DNA of 64,000 nucleotides from contig CAXMNX010000058.1 of NCBI GenBank assembly GCA_964194845.1, positions 1 through 64,000 on the forward strand, given 5' to 3'. Shown here one piece after another: positions 1 to 7,393 of the stretch. Below the pieces are notes generated by a model. That model did not search any database. It had not been told where the DNA came from and saw nothing but the letters and a program-made list of their open reading frames with translations. The position numbers were made by a program, and so were the translations under genes. Position 1 is the stretch's first letter, and each line of letters begins with the position of its first letter. The DNA comes from CAXMNX01 sp964194845 (GTDB lineage: Bacteria > Pseudomonadota > Alphaproteobacteria > Rhodobacterales > Rhodobacteraceae).

Positions 1-117
1 CAGTGTGTGTGTCTTTTATGGACTCTAGCTTTATTAAGATAAAGTTGAGGGGGTGAAGTCGTGTCTTGCACGGACGGACTGTGACACGGTATGAGTAGGT
101 ATGGTTGTACATATGGA

Positions 118-141
118 TATACATACATTAGGTATACATAC
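118..141. repeat. Short direct repeats in AT-rich leader
   Basis: The nonamer TATACATAC occurs at 118-126 and 133-141, 15 bp apart start to start, in an AT-rich stretch rich in ATAC steps. Short iterated sites near the end of an integrative element can bind excisionase or regulators. That role is inference only; the sequence shows just the repeats. The rest of 1-147 holds no gene I can support. Confidence 0.3.
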
Positions 142-147
142 TATGTA

Positions 148-179
148 TAAAGAAATAGTAGCTCCGGTTAGGAAGCTAC
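148..179 (-). terminator. Rho-independent terminator of the 115-aa gene
   Basis: Read on the minus strand, the stem GTAGCT(T)CC / GG(A)GCTAC closes over a short loop and is followed by a T-rich tail (TATTTCTTT). The hairpin overlaps the stop codon of the gene ending at 168, as expected for a terminator of that gene. Confidence 0.6.
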
Positions 180-515
180 CTTGTATACGCCATCCTTGGC
201 GATAACAGTGCCGGACTTCTTGAGTGCGGCAAGTGCGTTGGAAACGCTTTGCTTTGCTTTCTTGTCATCTGCATTCATAGCAGAATGAATGTCGGAAGTA
301 GCAATGCCATTAGTCTTTTTGATAACGGCCAAGAGTTTTTTGCGAATACCAGTGCGGCGGGTAGTGCCACCGTCTAGTACCAGTTTGTAGTTGAAGCCAA
401 GTGAGTTAAGGTCAGCTATTGCTTTCTCAGCGGATGCAAGAGACTCCTTTTTCGCATCAGCAAGCAGCTTTGCCTTCTGCTCGTCGAGTTTTTTAATTTG
501 GTCGAGTACAGACAT
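168..515 (-). CDS. Small coiled-coil plus winged-helix-like protein of the integrated element
   Basis: 115 aa, not recognised as a named family. Residues 1-40 are rich in K, E, A and L with heptad-like spacing (probable coiled coil). Residues about 55-115 look like a winged helix: a helix starting RKKLLAVI, then TSDIHSAM and a recognition-like helix QSVSNALAALKK, ending in a short wing (TVIAKDGVYKV). This layout recalls small H-NS-like or other nucleoid/regulatory proteins, but I cannot assign one. The ATG is preceded by TGGAGGATTAA (plus-strand complement at 517-527), a good ribosome site. Base composition is lower in GC than genes right of 2000, consistent with horizontal transfer. It lies downstream of the AlpA-like gene on the same strand. 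Confidence 0.6.
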   Translation of the reverse strand: MSVLDQIKKLDEQKAKLLADAKKESLASAEKAIADLNSLGFNYKLVLDGGTTRRTGIRKKLLAVIKKTNGIATSDIHSAMNADDKKAKQSVSNALAALKKSGTVIAKDGVYKVAS

Positions 516-612
516 TTAATCCTCCAGTTTGAATTGTAGAGCAGTTACTACACATTAGTTTGCCAGAGCAAGAGCGAGTTGGGGCTGGCGGTGAAACCAG
601 CCCCGCTCTCTT

Positions 613-804
613 TCAAGAGCCGTCAAGTGCATCACGTTCAAAGATACGATTGCGTATCCACTCATCAATCTCACTTTCCACCCACGCCACTCGAAACCCA
701 AGCCGTACCCTAGTGGGAAACAACCCTTGTTTCTCAAGTCGGTCGATATGGGCAAAGCTGTAAGTAGTACGGTCACGCACCTCTTTTTTTGATAGCAACT
801 TCAT
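613..804 (-). CDS. AlpA-family phage/element transcriptional regulator (excisionase-like)
   Basis: 63 aa with the AlpA/MerR-like HTH layout: KLLSKKEVRDRT, then SFAHIDRLEKQGLFPTRVRLG, then a wing ending in WVESEIDEWI. AlpA-type proteins act as regulators of integrase expression or as excisionases in P4-like and other tRNA-targeting elements. The gene sits 49 bp downstream of the integrase gene on the same strand, a typical int-alpA pairing. Length matches the family (about 60-70 aa). The link to excision here is inferred from context. Confidence 0.8.
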   Translation of the reverse strand: MKLLSKKEVRDRTTYSFAHIDRLEKQGLFPTRVRLGFRVAWVESEIDEWIRNRIFERDALDGS

Positions 805-852
805 CGGAAAACTCCAAAAAAGGAGCCACCGATGGCTCAGGTTAACGAATGC

Positions 853-1854
853 CTAAGCGATGATAGCCTGTATGTGTTGCTCATAAATTTCAAGGGCAGT
901 GCGCATTTCTTTGAGGTAATTATACCGATTATAGATGGCAGCAACGCCAGAGATGGAACCAGAGCGGTGGTCAAGCAAAGTTTCCACCACATGAATTGGT
1001 GTGCCAAGCTGAGCGTGGACCGTAGCAAACGTTCTACGCAAGTCATGCACCGTCCAGTCTGCAAGGCCGGTATGTTTGTCCAGGCGAACCTTGGCTTTGC
1101 TCCACCCATTGAAACTGAACGGCTGTAGGTACTGCTCAGTTAGTGGGCAGAGCGGTATAGTATGGCTCTCACCATTTTTCATAATTTCGGCGGGAAATAC
1201 GATTGTATTCTCTTTCACCCACTCGGGCTGGAACTTCCATATTTGTGACCGGCGTTGGCCGGTTAAAAGTAGGAGTTTGAGTATGGTGGTGTAGGGTTGG
1301 TGGTCGTAGTGCCAAAGTGTCTTGATTTCATCATTGGAAAGAACACGCTCTCGCTTATTGAACTTGGCGGTTAGATGTAAAAACGGGTTGCGGTCATAGA
1401 CCTCGGTTCGCACCAGCCAGTTGAATAATGCTTTGTATGTCTTGATTTCATGTGCAGTCACAACCTTGACTGTGCTTTTGTTGGCTTGGTCAATGCGTAT
1501 GTCGGACGCGTGTTGTAGGACGGAATGATAGGCTTTGACTGACGTTGCCCTCAATCGTCCTTCACAATCAGCTAAATACGCCTCGCAAGCGTCTCTAAGG
1601 CCGGTTACGGGTTTGGTGTCGCCTGCGCCGGAAAAAACCTTGATGGCCGCCCTACGGGCTTCTGAGAGTGTCAATTCTGGATAACGGCCAAGTGTTTTAA
1701 GTTTCCGGTCTTTCCCATACATAACCATGAAGGACTTGGTTTGTGCTGTGCACCTGACCCCGAAGCCTGGGGTTTTCGTGTCCCAGTATTTTATGTTGCC
1801 CTTGGCGGGGTTGGGGAATTTGCGTATAGCTAGGTCAGTAAGGTGAATTTTCAA
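853..1854 (-). CDS. int: Tyrosine-type site-specific integrase
   Basis: The proposed TTG start at 1854 follows an AAAAGAGA-like ribosome site and gives 333 aa. An ATG at 1944 would add 30 residues that do not resemble the family. N-terminal residues 1-90 form an arm-type DNA-binding domain (TDLAIRKFPNP, YWDTKTPGFGVR, LGRYPELTLSEARRAA). The catalytic domain shows the Arg in TGQRRSQIW (about residue 201), HDLRRT (H270, R273), LLDH (H296) and a Tyr in IYNRYNYL (Y308 or Y311). The acidic residue usual after the first Arg box is Gln here. Its 5' end lies about 140 bp from a truncated tRNA-Arg, as expected for an integrase next to its att site. Likely mediates integration and excision of the left-hand element. 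Confidence 0.9.
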   Translation of the reverse strand: MKIHLTDLAIRKFPNPAKGNIKYWDTKTPGFGVRCTAQTKSFMVMYGKDRKLKTLGRYPELTLSEARRAAIKVFSGAGDTKPVTGLRDACEAYLADCEGRLRATSVKAYHSVLQHASDIRIDQANKSTVKVVTAHEIKTYKALFNWLVRTEVYDRNPFLHLTAKFNKRERVLSNDEIKTLWHYDHQPYTTILKLLLLTGQRRSQIWKFQPEWVKENTIVFPAEIMKNGESHTIPLCPLTEQYLQPFSFNGWSKAKVRLDKHTGLADWTVHDLRRTFATVHAQLGTPIHVVETLLDHRSGSISGVAAIYNRYNYLKEMRTALEIYEQHIQAIIA

Positions 1855-1992
1855 CTTTGTCTCTTTTTGTCTCGCATATGTCGTGCATAACAGCGTTCGG
1901 CATGAGGCTGTATGGTGACGCAAATACCAATAAGATAACGGCAATTCAATGGTAAAGATGGTGTATGAGTTGGTATGAATAAGGGGGTTTTT

Positions 1993-2033
1993 CGCTTAGG
2001 AGGCGGTTGCTCTATCCTCTGAGCTACGAGGCC
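1993..2033 (-). pseudogene. 5' half of tRNA-Arg (CCU), truncated at the element junction
   Basis: On the minus strand, 2033-2027 can be the acceptor 5' strand. TA is at positions 8-9, the D arm GCTC/GAGC follows with an AGAGGATA loop, then anticodon stem ACCGC and loop CTCCTAA with anticodon CCT (Arg). After GCG, the stem's 3' strand fails (AA where GT is needed) and no variable loop, T arm or acceptor 3' strand follows. Homology therefore stops just past the anticodon loop. The integrase starts a short way beyond, so this is a probable attachment-site junction (attL/attR). The 3' half, perhaps restored by an element-carried 5' half, should lie at the other end of the element, outside this window. 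Confidence 0.75.
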
Positions 2034-2073
2034 CGCGCCTTCTTTTCGCGCGTTCGGGGCTATATGGCAATGA

Positions 2074-2099
2074 CCCTGGCGCACGCGCTTGCGCCAGGG
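2074..2099. promoter_or_regulatory. Perfect 10-bp inverted repeat upstream of the LacI-type gene
   Basis: CCCTGGCGCA (2074-2083) and TGCGCCAGGG (2090-2099) are exact inverse complements separated by CGCGCT. No T-run follows on either strand, so it is a poor intrinsic terminator. It could be a binding site or a transcript hairpin in the leader of the regulator gene. Confidence 0.45.
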
Positions 2100-2102
2100 A
2101 CG

Positions 2103-2114
2103 GTTAGCGGTAAC
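2103..2114. promoter_or_regulatory. Candidate LacI/GntR-type operator (GTTA-N4-TAAC)
   Basis: GTTAGCGGTAAC carries inverted half-sites GTTA/TAAC around a GC-rich centre, 50 bp before the regulator start. LacI-family members of the gluconate/cytidine repressor type commonly bind TGTTA-CG-TAACA-like palindromes. Autoregulation by the adjacent regulator is inferred. Confidence 0.4.
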
Positions 2115-2163
2115 GATGCCGCAAATCAAAGACAGCCAGGGGCATTGTTGGTGGCGAAATTCC

Positions 2164-3231
2164 ATGACTGACAAAAAGATCATTCCGATGAGCGACGAGA
2201 TCGAAATCCCGCCAAGGCGCCCGCTGACGCTTCGCGATGTTTCTGAAGCCTCGGGCGTCAGCGAGATGACGGTCAGTCGGGTTCTTCGCAATCGCGGCGA
2301 CGTCTCGGATGCGACCCGCGAAAAGGTTCTGAAGGCGGCCAAATCGCTGGGTTATGTGCCAAACAAGATCGCAGGCGCGCTGGCGTCCAGTCGGGTCAAT
2401 CTGGTCGCGGTCATTATTCCAAGCCTTTCGAATATGGTCTTTCCCGAGGTGATGACTGGGATTTCCGAGGGACTGGACGACACGCCCTTGCAACCCGTCG
2501 TCGGGGTGACGAATTATCTGCCCGAGAAAGAAGAACAGGTGCTGTTCGAAATGCTGTCGTGGCGGCCCTCGGGCGTGATTATTGCCGGGCTCGAACATAC
2601 CGAGGCCAGCCGTGCGATGCTTCGGGCCGCCGGCGTGCCTGTGGTTGAAATTATGGATGTCGACGGCGAACCGATCGATGCGATGGTTGGCATCAGCCAC
2701 CGCCGTGCCGGGCGCGAGATGGCGCGCGCGATCGTCAAATCCGGATACCAGAATATCGGCTTTCTAGGCACCAAGATGCCCCTGGATCACCGGGCCCGCA
2801 AACGCTTCGAAGGCTTTACCGAGGCGCTGGCCAAGGAAGGCATCGAAGTTATGGACCAGGAATTTTACTCTGGTGGTTCGGCGCTGGCAAAGGGGCGCGA
2901 AATGACCGCGACAATTCTCAAGCGGTCTGAGGACCTCGATTTTCTGTATTTTTCAAACGACATGATCGGGGCGGGCGGGCTGCTTTACTGTATTGATCAA
3001 GGCATCGCCGTTCCTGCCGACCTGGGGCTGGCCGGATTTAATGGCGTTGAACTTCTGGACGGGCTGCCACAAAAGCTTGCCACGATGGATGCCTGCCGGA
3101 TCGAAATAGGTCGCGAGGCGGCGCGAATCATCGCCGGTCGAACCGACGGGTCGATCACAAAACCGGGCCAACGTGTTGAATTGACGCCAAAGCTGGAACC
3201 CGGTCAAACGCTTCGCCGCTGGCGGCGATGA
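2164..3231 (+). CDS. LacI-family transcriptional regulator (GntR-like)
   Basis: 355 aa from the ATG at 2164. The upstream in-frame extension lacks family similarity. The N-terminal LacI HTH is clear: LTLRDVSEASGVSEMTVSRV, then REKVLKAAKSLGYVPNKIAGALAS, the hinge-helix region. Residues about 70-345 are a periplasmic-binding-protein-like effector domain (VAVIIPSLSNMVFPEVMTGI; PSGVIIAG; VGISHRRAGREMA; ENDMIGAGGLLY-like segment). Sequence style resembles gluconate repressors, but no gluconate genes lie beside it, so the effector is unknown. The nearest downstream gene is a secreted protease 270 bp away. A palindrome at 2103-2114 may be its operator. Confidence 0.88.
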   Translation: MTDKKIIPMSDEIEIPPRRPLTLRDVSEASGVSEMTVSRVLRNRGDVSDATREKVLKAAKSLGYVPNKIAGALASSRVNLVAVIIPSLSNMVFPEVMTGISEGLDDTPLQPVVGVTNYLPEKEEQVLFEMLSWRPSGVIIAGLEHTEASRAMLRAAGVPVVEIMDVDGEPIDAMVGISHRRAGREMARAIVKSGYQNIGFLGTKMPLDHRARKRFEGFTEALAKEGIEVMDQEFYSGGSALAKGREMTATILKRSEDLDFLYFSNDMIGAGGLLYCIDQGIAVPADLGLAGFNGVELLDGLPQKLATMDACRIEIGREAARIIAGRTDGSITKPGQRVELTPKLEPGQTLRRWRR

Positions 3232-3503
3232 CACGTCGATTGCATTGTTGCTAAATTAAGCGCGTATCCGCGATCCTGGTAAGGATTGTTTCAGATTTAT
3301 CGGTGTAAATTCTTTTTATCGCGCGGGGCGAGGGGGCTGGCCGGTGCGTGGTTCGTTATTTGTCGGACCTGTGTGGTGAGAGATGAGTAAATTTGACTGC
3401 GCCAGCTGGCGCGGTCGCGGCGCTTGGCCGGCCCAGGCAACGCGACCATTCGGCCCGACCAATTCACGGACACCCGACCGTCAAGTTGCGCGAGGGTTTC
3501 GAA

Positions 3504-5390
3504 ATGATTGAAGACAAATTCGCGTTCATGACCTTGGCGGACGAATTCGTGCTCGATGATCCTGCCCGGAAAGAAAGCTCCCAGACTGCCAACGGCAATG
3601 TGCCGGTTTTCACGATGGGTCAGATGGCCCACCAGCTGACGCCCGGTGATTGGGGCGGGAATTTTCATGCGTTCGACGCCGCCCCGGACAGTCCCGTGGC
3701 CGCCAATCTGCGGGAACAACCTGAAATAATTGAGGAGCGCTTCGCGTTCACGCCCTTGGCGGAGGAATTCGTGCTCGACGATCCTGCCGCGACAGAGGGC
3801 TCCCAAAGCGCGAGCAGCAGCCTGCCGGTTTTCACGATGGATCAGATCGCCAACCAGCTGACGCAAGACTATTGGGGCGGAACCTCGTACGCATTCGACG
3901 CCGCCCCCGGTGATACCCTGACCGTCGATCTGACCGGCCTGACGCAGGCCGGGCAGGATATGGCGCGCCAGGCGCTTCAGGCCTGGACCGATGTGACAGG
4001 CATCAATTTCACTGAAACCCCGGCATCCCAGGGTGGGCCAACGGCCGTTGTGTCCGAAGGGCCGGATGCCGCATCGGGAATATTCACCGCCTATTCAATG
4101 GATGTCGGCGAAGATTTTGAGGGCGCTCTGGCGGGTGCGGCTGACCGCGACGGCATCGCGATCACGCTTGCCGCGGGCGAGCGGATCACAATCTCGCTCG
4201 AAGGCGACGACCGAAGCGGCAATGCCCTGATTGATCCATACCTACGGCTTCGTGACGGCACCGGTGCGTTGCTTCTAGAAAATGATGACGTCAACGGTTC
4301 AGACAGCCTGATTGCCTTCGCGGCCCCGACGGCGGGCACTTATTACATTCAGGCCGCTGCCTATAACGATGCCTATCTCGGCGATTACCGGGTCGAGGTT
4401 CGGTCTGGCCTTACCTCCGCCGATATCAGCTTTGACGATGAAAATTCGGGTGCCTATGCGCAATTTTCTACGTCGGGTGGATCCATAACCAGTGCGACCA
4501 TCAACATAGACGACAATTGGGCGGGCGGATTGAACCAGACGGACAGTTATTATTATCAGACCTATCTGCACGAGACTGGTCACGCGTTTGGCCTCGCGCA
4601 CGCCGGTGACTACAACGGCAGCGCCACATATGGCGTCGACAACCACTACCTGAACGACAGCTGGCAAGCGACGCTGATGTCTTACTTCGACCAGTCCGAG
4701 AACACCTATGTCGATGCAAGCTATGCCTATGTCATCACGCCGCAGGTGGCGGATATCATCGCGGTTCAGAACCTATACGGCACACGCGAGCTTCGGACCG
4801 GTGACGATACTTACGGAAACAATGGCACCACAGGCACCTATCTGGACAGCGCGCTTAGCCTCTCAAACCCGGTGACATTCACGGTCTTCGACACTGGCGG
4901 CGTCGATACATTCGACTTCGCCGATTATTCAGATGATCAGCTTCTCGACCTGCGCGAAGAGGCATATTCGAACGTCGCGGGTCTGACCGGCAACATCGGC
5001 ATCGCCCGCGGCACGGTGATCGAATACGGCAAGACCGGCGCGGGCAACGACACCATCGTGGGAAACGATGCCGACAACGGGCTTTCCGCCGGTGACGGGG
5101 CCGATACAGCGTCGGGCGGCGACGGCCACGACGCGATCAGCGGCGGCGATGGCGGCGACGATGTACAGGGTGACGGCGGGCGCGATCTTGCCCAAGGCGG
5201 TATCGGTGACGACATCATTGATGGCGGCGATGACGCGGATTTGCTGTTCGGCGACGATATTACACTGACCGATCTGACAACGCTTTTTCCAACCTGGACC
5301 CCGCCCCCGGACGCCGCGACGCTGTTGGGCGACGGTGATCTTCTGGCACTTTGGGATGACATATTGTTCGACGTTTATGCCATTGCCTAG
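3504..5390 (+). CDS. Serralysin-like M10 metalloprotease with inserted PPC domain and RTX C-terminus
   Basis: 628 aa from the ATG at 3504, which has GAGGG seven bases upstream; a longer frame starts at 3393. The zinc motif HETGHAFGLAH (residues 356-366, HExxHxxxxxH) and a downstream Met-turn (TLMSYFDQ) mark a metzincin. After DVTGINFTE the catalytic domain is interrupted by a pre-peptidase C-terminal (PPC) type domain (about residues 187-303, ending TYYIQAAAYNDAYLGDYRVEV). Protease sequence then resumes with ADISFDD. The C-terminus (about 510-590) has glycine/aspartate nonapeptide RTX repeats, so calcium-dependent folding and type I secretion are expected. There is no Sec signal. Residues 2-149 are a tandem duplication. 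No ABC exporter genes are adjacent. Confidence 0.88.
   Translation: MIEDKFAFMTLADEFVLDDPARKESSQTANGNVPVFTMGQMAHQLTPGDWGGNFHAFDAAPDSPVAANLREQPEIIEERFAFTPLAEEFVLDDPAATEGSQSASSSLPVFTMDQIANQLTQDYWGGTSYAFDAAPGDTLTVDLTGLTQAGQDMARQALQAWTDVTGINFTETPASQGGPTAVVSEGPDAASGIFTAYSMDVGEDFEGALAGAADRDGIAITLAAGERITISLEGDDRSGNALIDPYLRLRDGTGALLLENDDVNGSDSLIAFAAPTAGTYYIQAAAYNDAYLGDYRVEVRSGLTSADISFDDENSGAYAQFSTSGGSITSATINIDDNWAGGLNQTDSYYYQTYLHETGHAFGLAHAGDYNGSATYGVDNHYLNDSWQATLMSYFDQSENTYVDASYAYVITPQVADIIAVQNLYGTRELRTGDDTYGNNGTTGTYLDSALSLSNPVTFTVFDTGGVDTFDFADYSDDQLLDLREEAYSNVAGLTGNIGIARGTVIEYGKTGAGNDTIVGNDADNGLSAGDGADTASGGDGHDAISGGDGGDDVQGDGGRDLAQGGIGDDIIDGGDDADLLFGDDITLTDLTTLFPTWTPPPDAATLLGDGDLLALWDDILFDVYAIA
3507..3950 (+). 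repeat. 222-bp tandem duplication in the protease N-terminus
   Basis: Two in-frame copies of about 74 codons, 3507-3728 and 3729-3950. Both begin IE(D/E)(K/R)FAF, contain EFVLDDPA, then PVFTM.Q.A.QLT, W-GG and AFDAAP. Long identical stretches remain at the DNA level, so the duplication is recent or under homogenisation. The segment resembles the usual N-terminal region of roseobacter M10 proteases, just before the catalytic domain. Confidence 0.85.
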
Positions 5391-5518
5391 GTCGGTTTGC
5401 GTTTACGTTGAATCAAAATTCGCCGCCCCTCTATCAGCATCCTGCTGATTTCGAACGCAAATACTGATGCGCGGTGTTTCATTGAAAACGCAACGCGCTT
5501 TGGCCGGTCAATCGGGTG

Positions 5519-7294
5519 TCAGGCGATTTCGTCGCCATAGATCAGGTCGCCGCCCGCCCCGCCGTCAATGAAGTCATCGCCGCTGCCGCCTTCGATGGTA
5601 TCGAGCCCAGTGCCGCCATCAATTGTGTCATCACCGCTGCCGCCGTCGATAATGTCGTGGCCGTCGCCGCCAAACAAACTGTCGGACCCGGCGTTGCCCA
5701 TCAGATCATCATTGCCGCCAGCACCGTCAATTGTATCGTCGCCTGGGCCACCGGCCAGCGTGTCGGGGCCGGTACTGCCGATGATTTCCTGATGAACGGT
5801 CAGCACCGGGGGCCGGTCGATGTTCAGGATATCGGCGTTGGTCAATTCGCCTGCTGTCAAAGGGGCCGTGTCAGACGTGGTGATCTGAATGACTTCATTG
5901 GCAAAAGTGATTGTCGCGCCATCGACCGTCGGGGTGACGGTTAACTGACTGACATCATACAGAAAATCAAACCCAGACAGGTCCAACTTGTCGACCCCTC
6001 GCTCGAAATCCAGAACCGCGTCCGTGACGCCATCCTGGGAAAATATGAACAGGTCCGCGCCGGAGCCACCGGTCATGGCATCCGCACCCTGCCCGTCGAT
6101 CAGAATGTCGTCGCCCGCGCCGCCATCGAGGATATCACCGATGTCCGATCCGATTAGCTGATCGTCCAGTGCGGTGCCGAAAAGATTGCCGCCGCCACCG
6201 ATCAGCACCGCGCCCAGCGCCGAGACATCATAAGTTATTCGGGTCAGACCGGGCTCGAGCGCCGATGCCGCCAGGATCTCGATCGCGCCCGGTGAAAGCG
6301 TCATTGTTACCGACGACACACGGTAAAGCGTCGTCGAGCTGTCGTCGGCGATAGTGTCCAGATGAACCAGCCGCCCACCGGGCAAGACAGTGAAAAGGGA
6401 TAGCCCGCCGTCCGTCCCGCCCGCCGTCACAAATGCGAAATCGCCCACCGTTATGGCGTCAAGGCTGGCGACCCCCTGAAACCGCGTCGCGGTATTATCC
6501 AGGATATGATCCGTCAGCCATGGATCGCCGTTGCCGTCAATTCTGAGCGTTGACAGCGATGATGTGCCGGACGCGCCGACAACAGCCAGCGTTTCGCCAA
6601 GCCTTTGAATGATGTCCAGATCCGTCGGTGTATTGATCGGAAGACCTTCCACCACGCCCAGAGATCCGGTCACTGTTAGCGTGCCGGTGTCGCCCACCTC
6701 GGTGACTGTGACGCCGTTTTCGGTGCGCGACGCTGTAATCAGGTAATCCGCCGCGCCGATCCGAAACGACGCACTGGCGCTGACATCGGCCAGATAGGTG
6801 GTGGCGGTATCGTTAAGTCCGGCGCTCCAGCTCAGCCCGCCGCCCGCGTCCAGATAAAGATCCAGGCCACCGGTGGAAGATCGCCCCGACACCAATGCCG
6901 CACCTGCCGCCAAAGAATATCCCACTGGCGCGGCAAGTTCGCCAACGCCAGCCTCGGTAACTTGCGACAGAAGCGTGCCATCGGCATCAAGATCAACGAA
7001 GCTGCCCGCGGCTGGGTCCATCCCGGCAAGTGTCAAACTGGTGCCACCTGCATCAGTATAGCTTCCAAGGGCGGGAATGCTGCCGACGGAAAAGCCGCCG
7101 GACAGCGACAAGGTGCCAACAGGCGTCAGCGTGCCGTCTGCGCCGATCGTCACTTCCGCCAACGCGCCATCCGTCCGGCCAAGGGCGTAAAGAACCGTCC
7201 GACCGCCGATTTCTAACACAAGCAGATCGGTCAATCCCCAGGTCAGGCCCAGGTCGGTTCCCGAAAGAACCTGATTGACGGTTAACTGTGGCAC
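5519..7294 (-). CDS. RTX-repeat secreted protein with beta-propeller-like N-terminus
   Basis: 591 aa. The first 370 residues are a series of roughly 45-residue strands-and-turns units (for example VLYALGRTDGALAEVTIGADG and YLITASRTENGVTVTEV), suggesting a beta-propeller or lactonase-like fold without visible catalytic residues. Residues about 385-590 hold hemolysin-type calcium-binding repeats (GTALDDQLIGSDIGD, GGAGDDILIDG, GGSGDDTIDGG and similar), ending in DLIYGDEIA. It has no N-terminal signal peptide, so type I secretion through a C-terminal signal is expected. It converges on the RTX protease, with 128 bp between stops. Function unknown. Confidence 0.8.
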   Translation of the reverse strand: MPQLTVNQVLSGTDLGLTWGLTDLLVLEIGGRTVLYALGRTDGALAEVTIGADGTLTPVGTLSLSGGFSVGSIPALGSYTDAGGTSLTLAGMDPAAGSFVDLDADGTLLSQVTEAGVGELAAPVGYSLAAGAALVSGRSSTGGLDLYLDAGGGLSWSAGLNDTATTYLADVSASASFRIGAADYLITASRTENGVTVTEVGDTGTLTVTGSLGVVEGLPINTPTDLDIIQRLGETLAVVGASGTSSLSTLRIDGNGDPWLTDHILDNTATRFQGVASLDAITVGDFAFVTAGGTDGGLSLFTVLPGGRLVHLDTIADDSSTTLYRVSSVTMTLSPGAIEILAASALEPGLTRITYDVSALGAVLIGGGGNLFGTALDDQLIGSDIGDILDGGAGDDILIDGQGADAMTGGSGADLFIFSQDGVTDAVLDFERGVDKLDLSGFDFLYDVSQLTVTPTVDGATITFANEVIQITTSDTAPLTAGELTNADILNIDRPPVLTVHQEIIGSTGPDTLAGGPGDDTIDGAGGNDDLMGNAGSDSLFGGDGHDIIDGGSGDDTIDGGTGLDTIEGGSGDDFIDGGAGGDLIYGDEIA

Positions 7295-7393
7295 CTTCGG
7301 CTCCCCCGAAATGGGGCATTGACAAGGTCACACCACCCCAATCCTGTTTTCGGGAGACATGGTTAAGAAAACGTTGCCAAGGGCGCTGCAATA

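Noticed and set aside
2074..2099. Intrinsic terminator at the 10-bp inverted repeat
   Set aside because: No T-run on either strand; kept as a regulatory hairpin candidate.
3297..3866. 189-codon minus-strand frame opposite the protease N-terminus with repeated sequence
   Set aside because: It mirrors the duplicated coding DNA of the protease; codon pattern and domain matches support the plus strand only.
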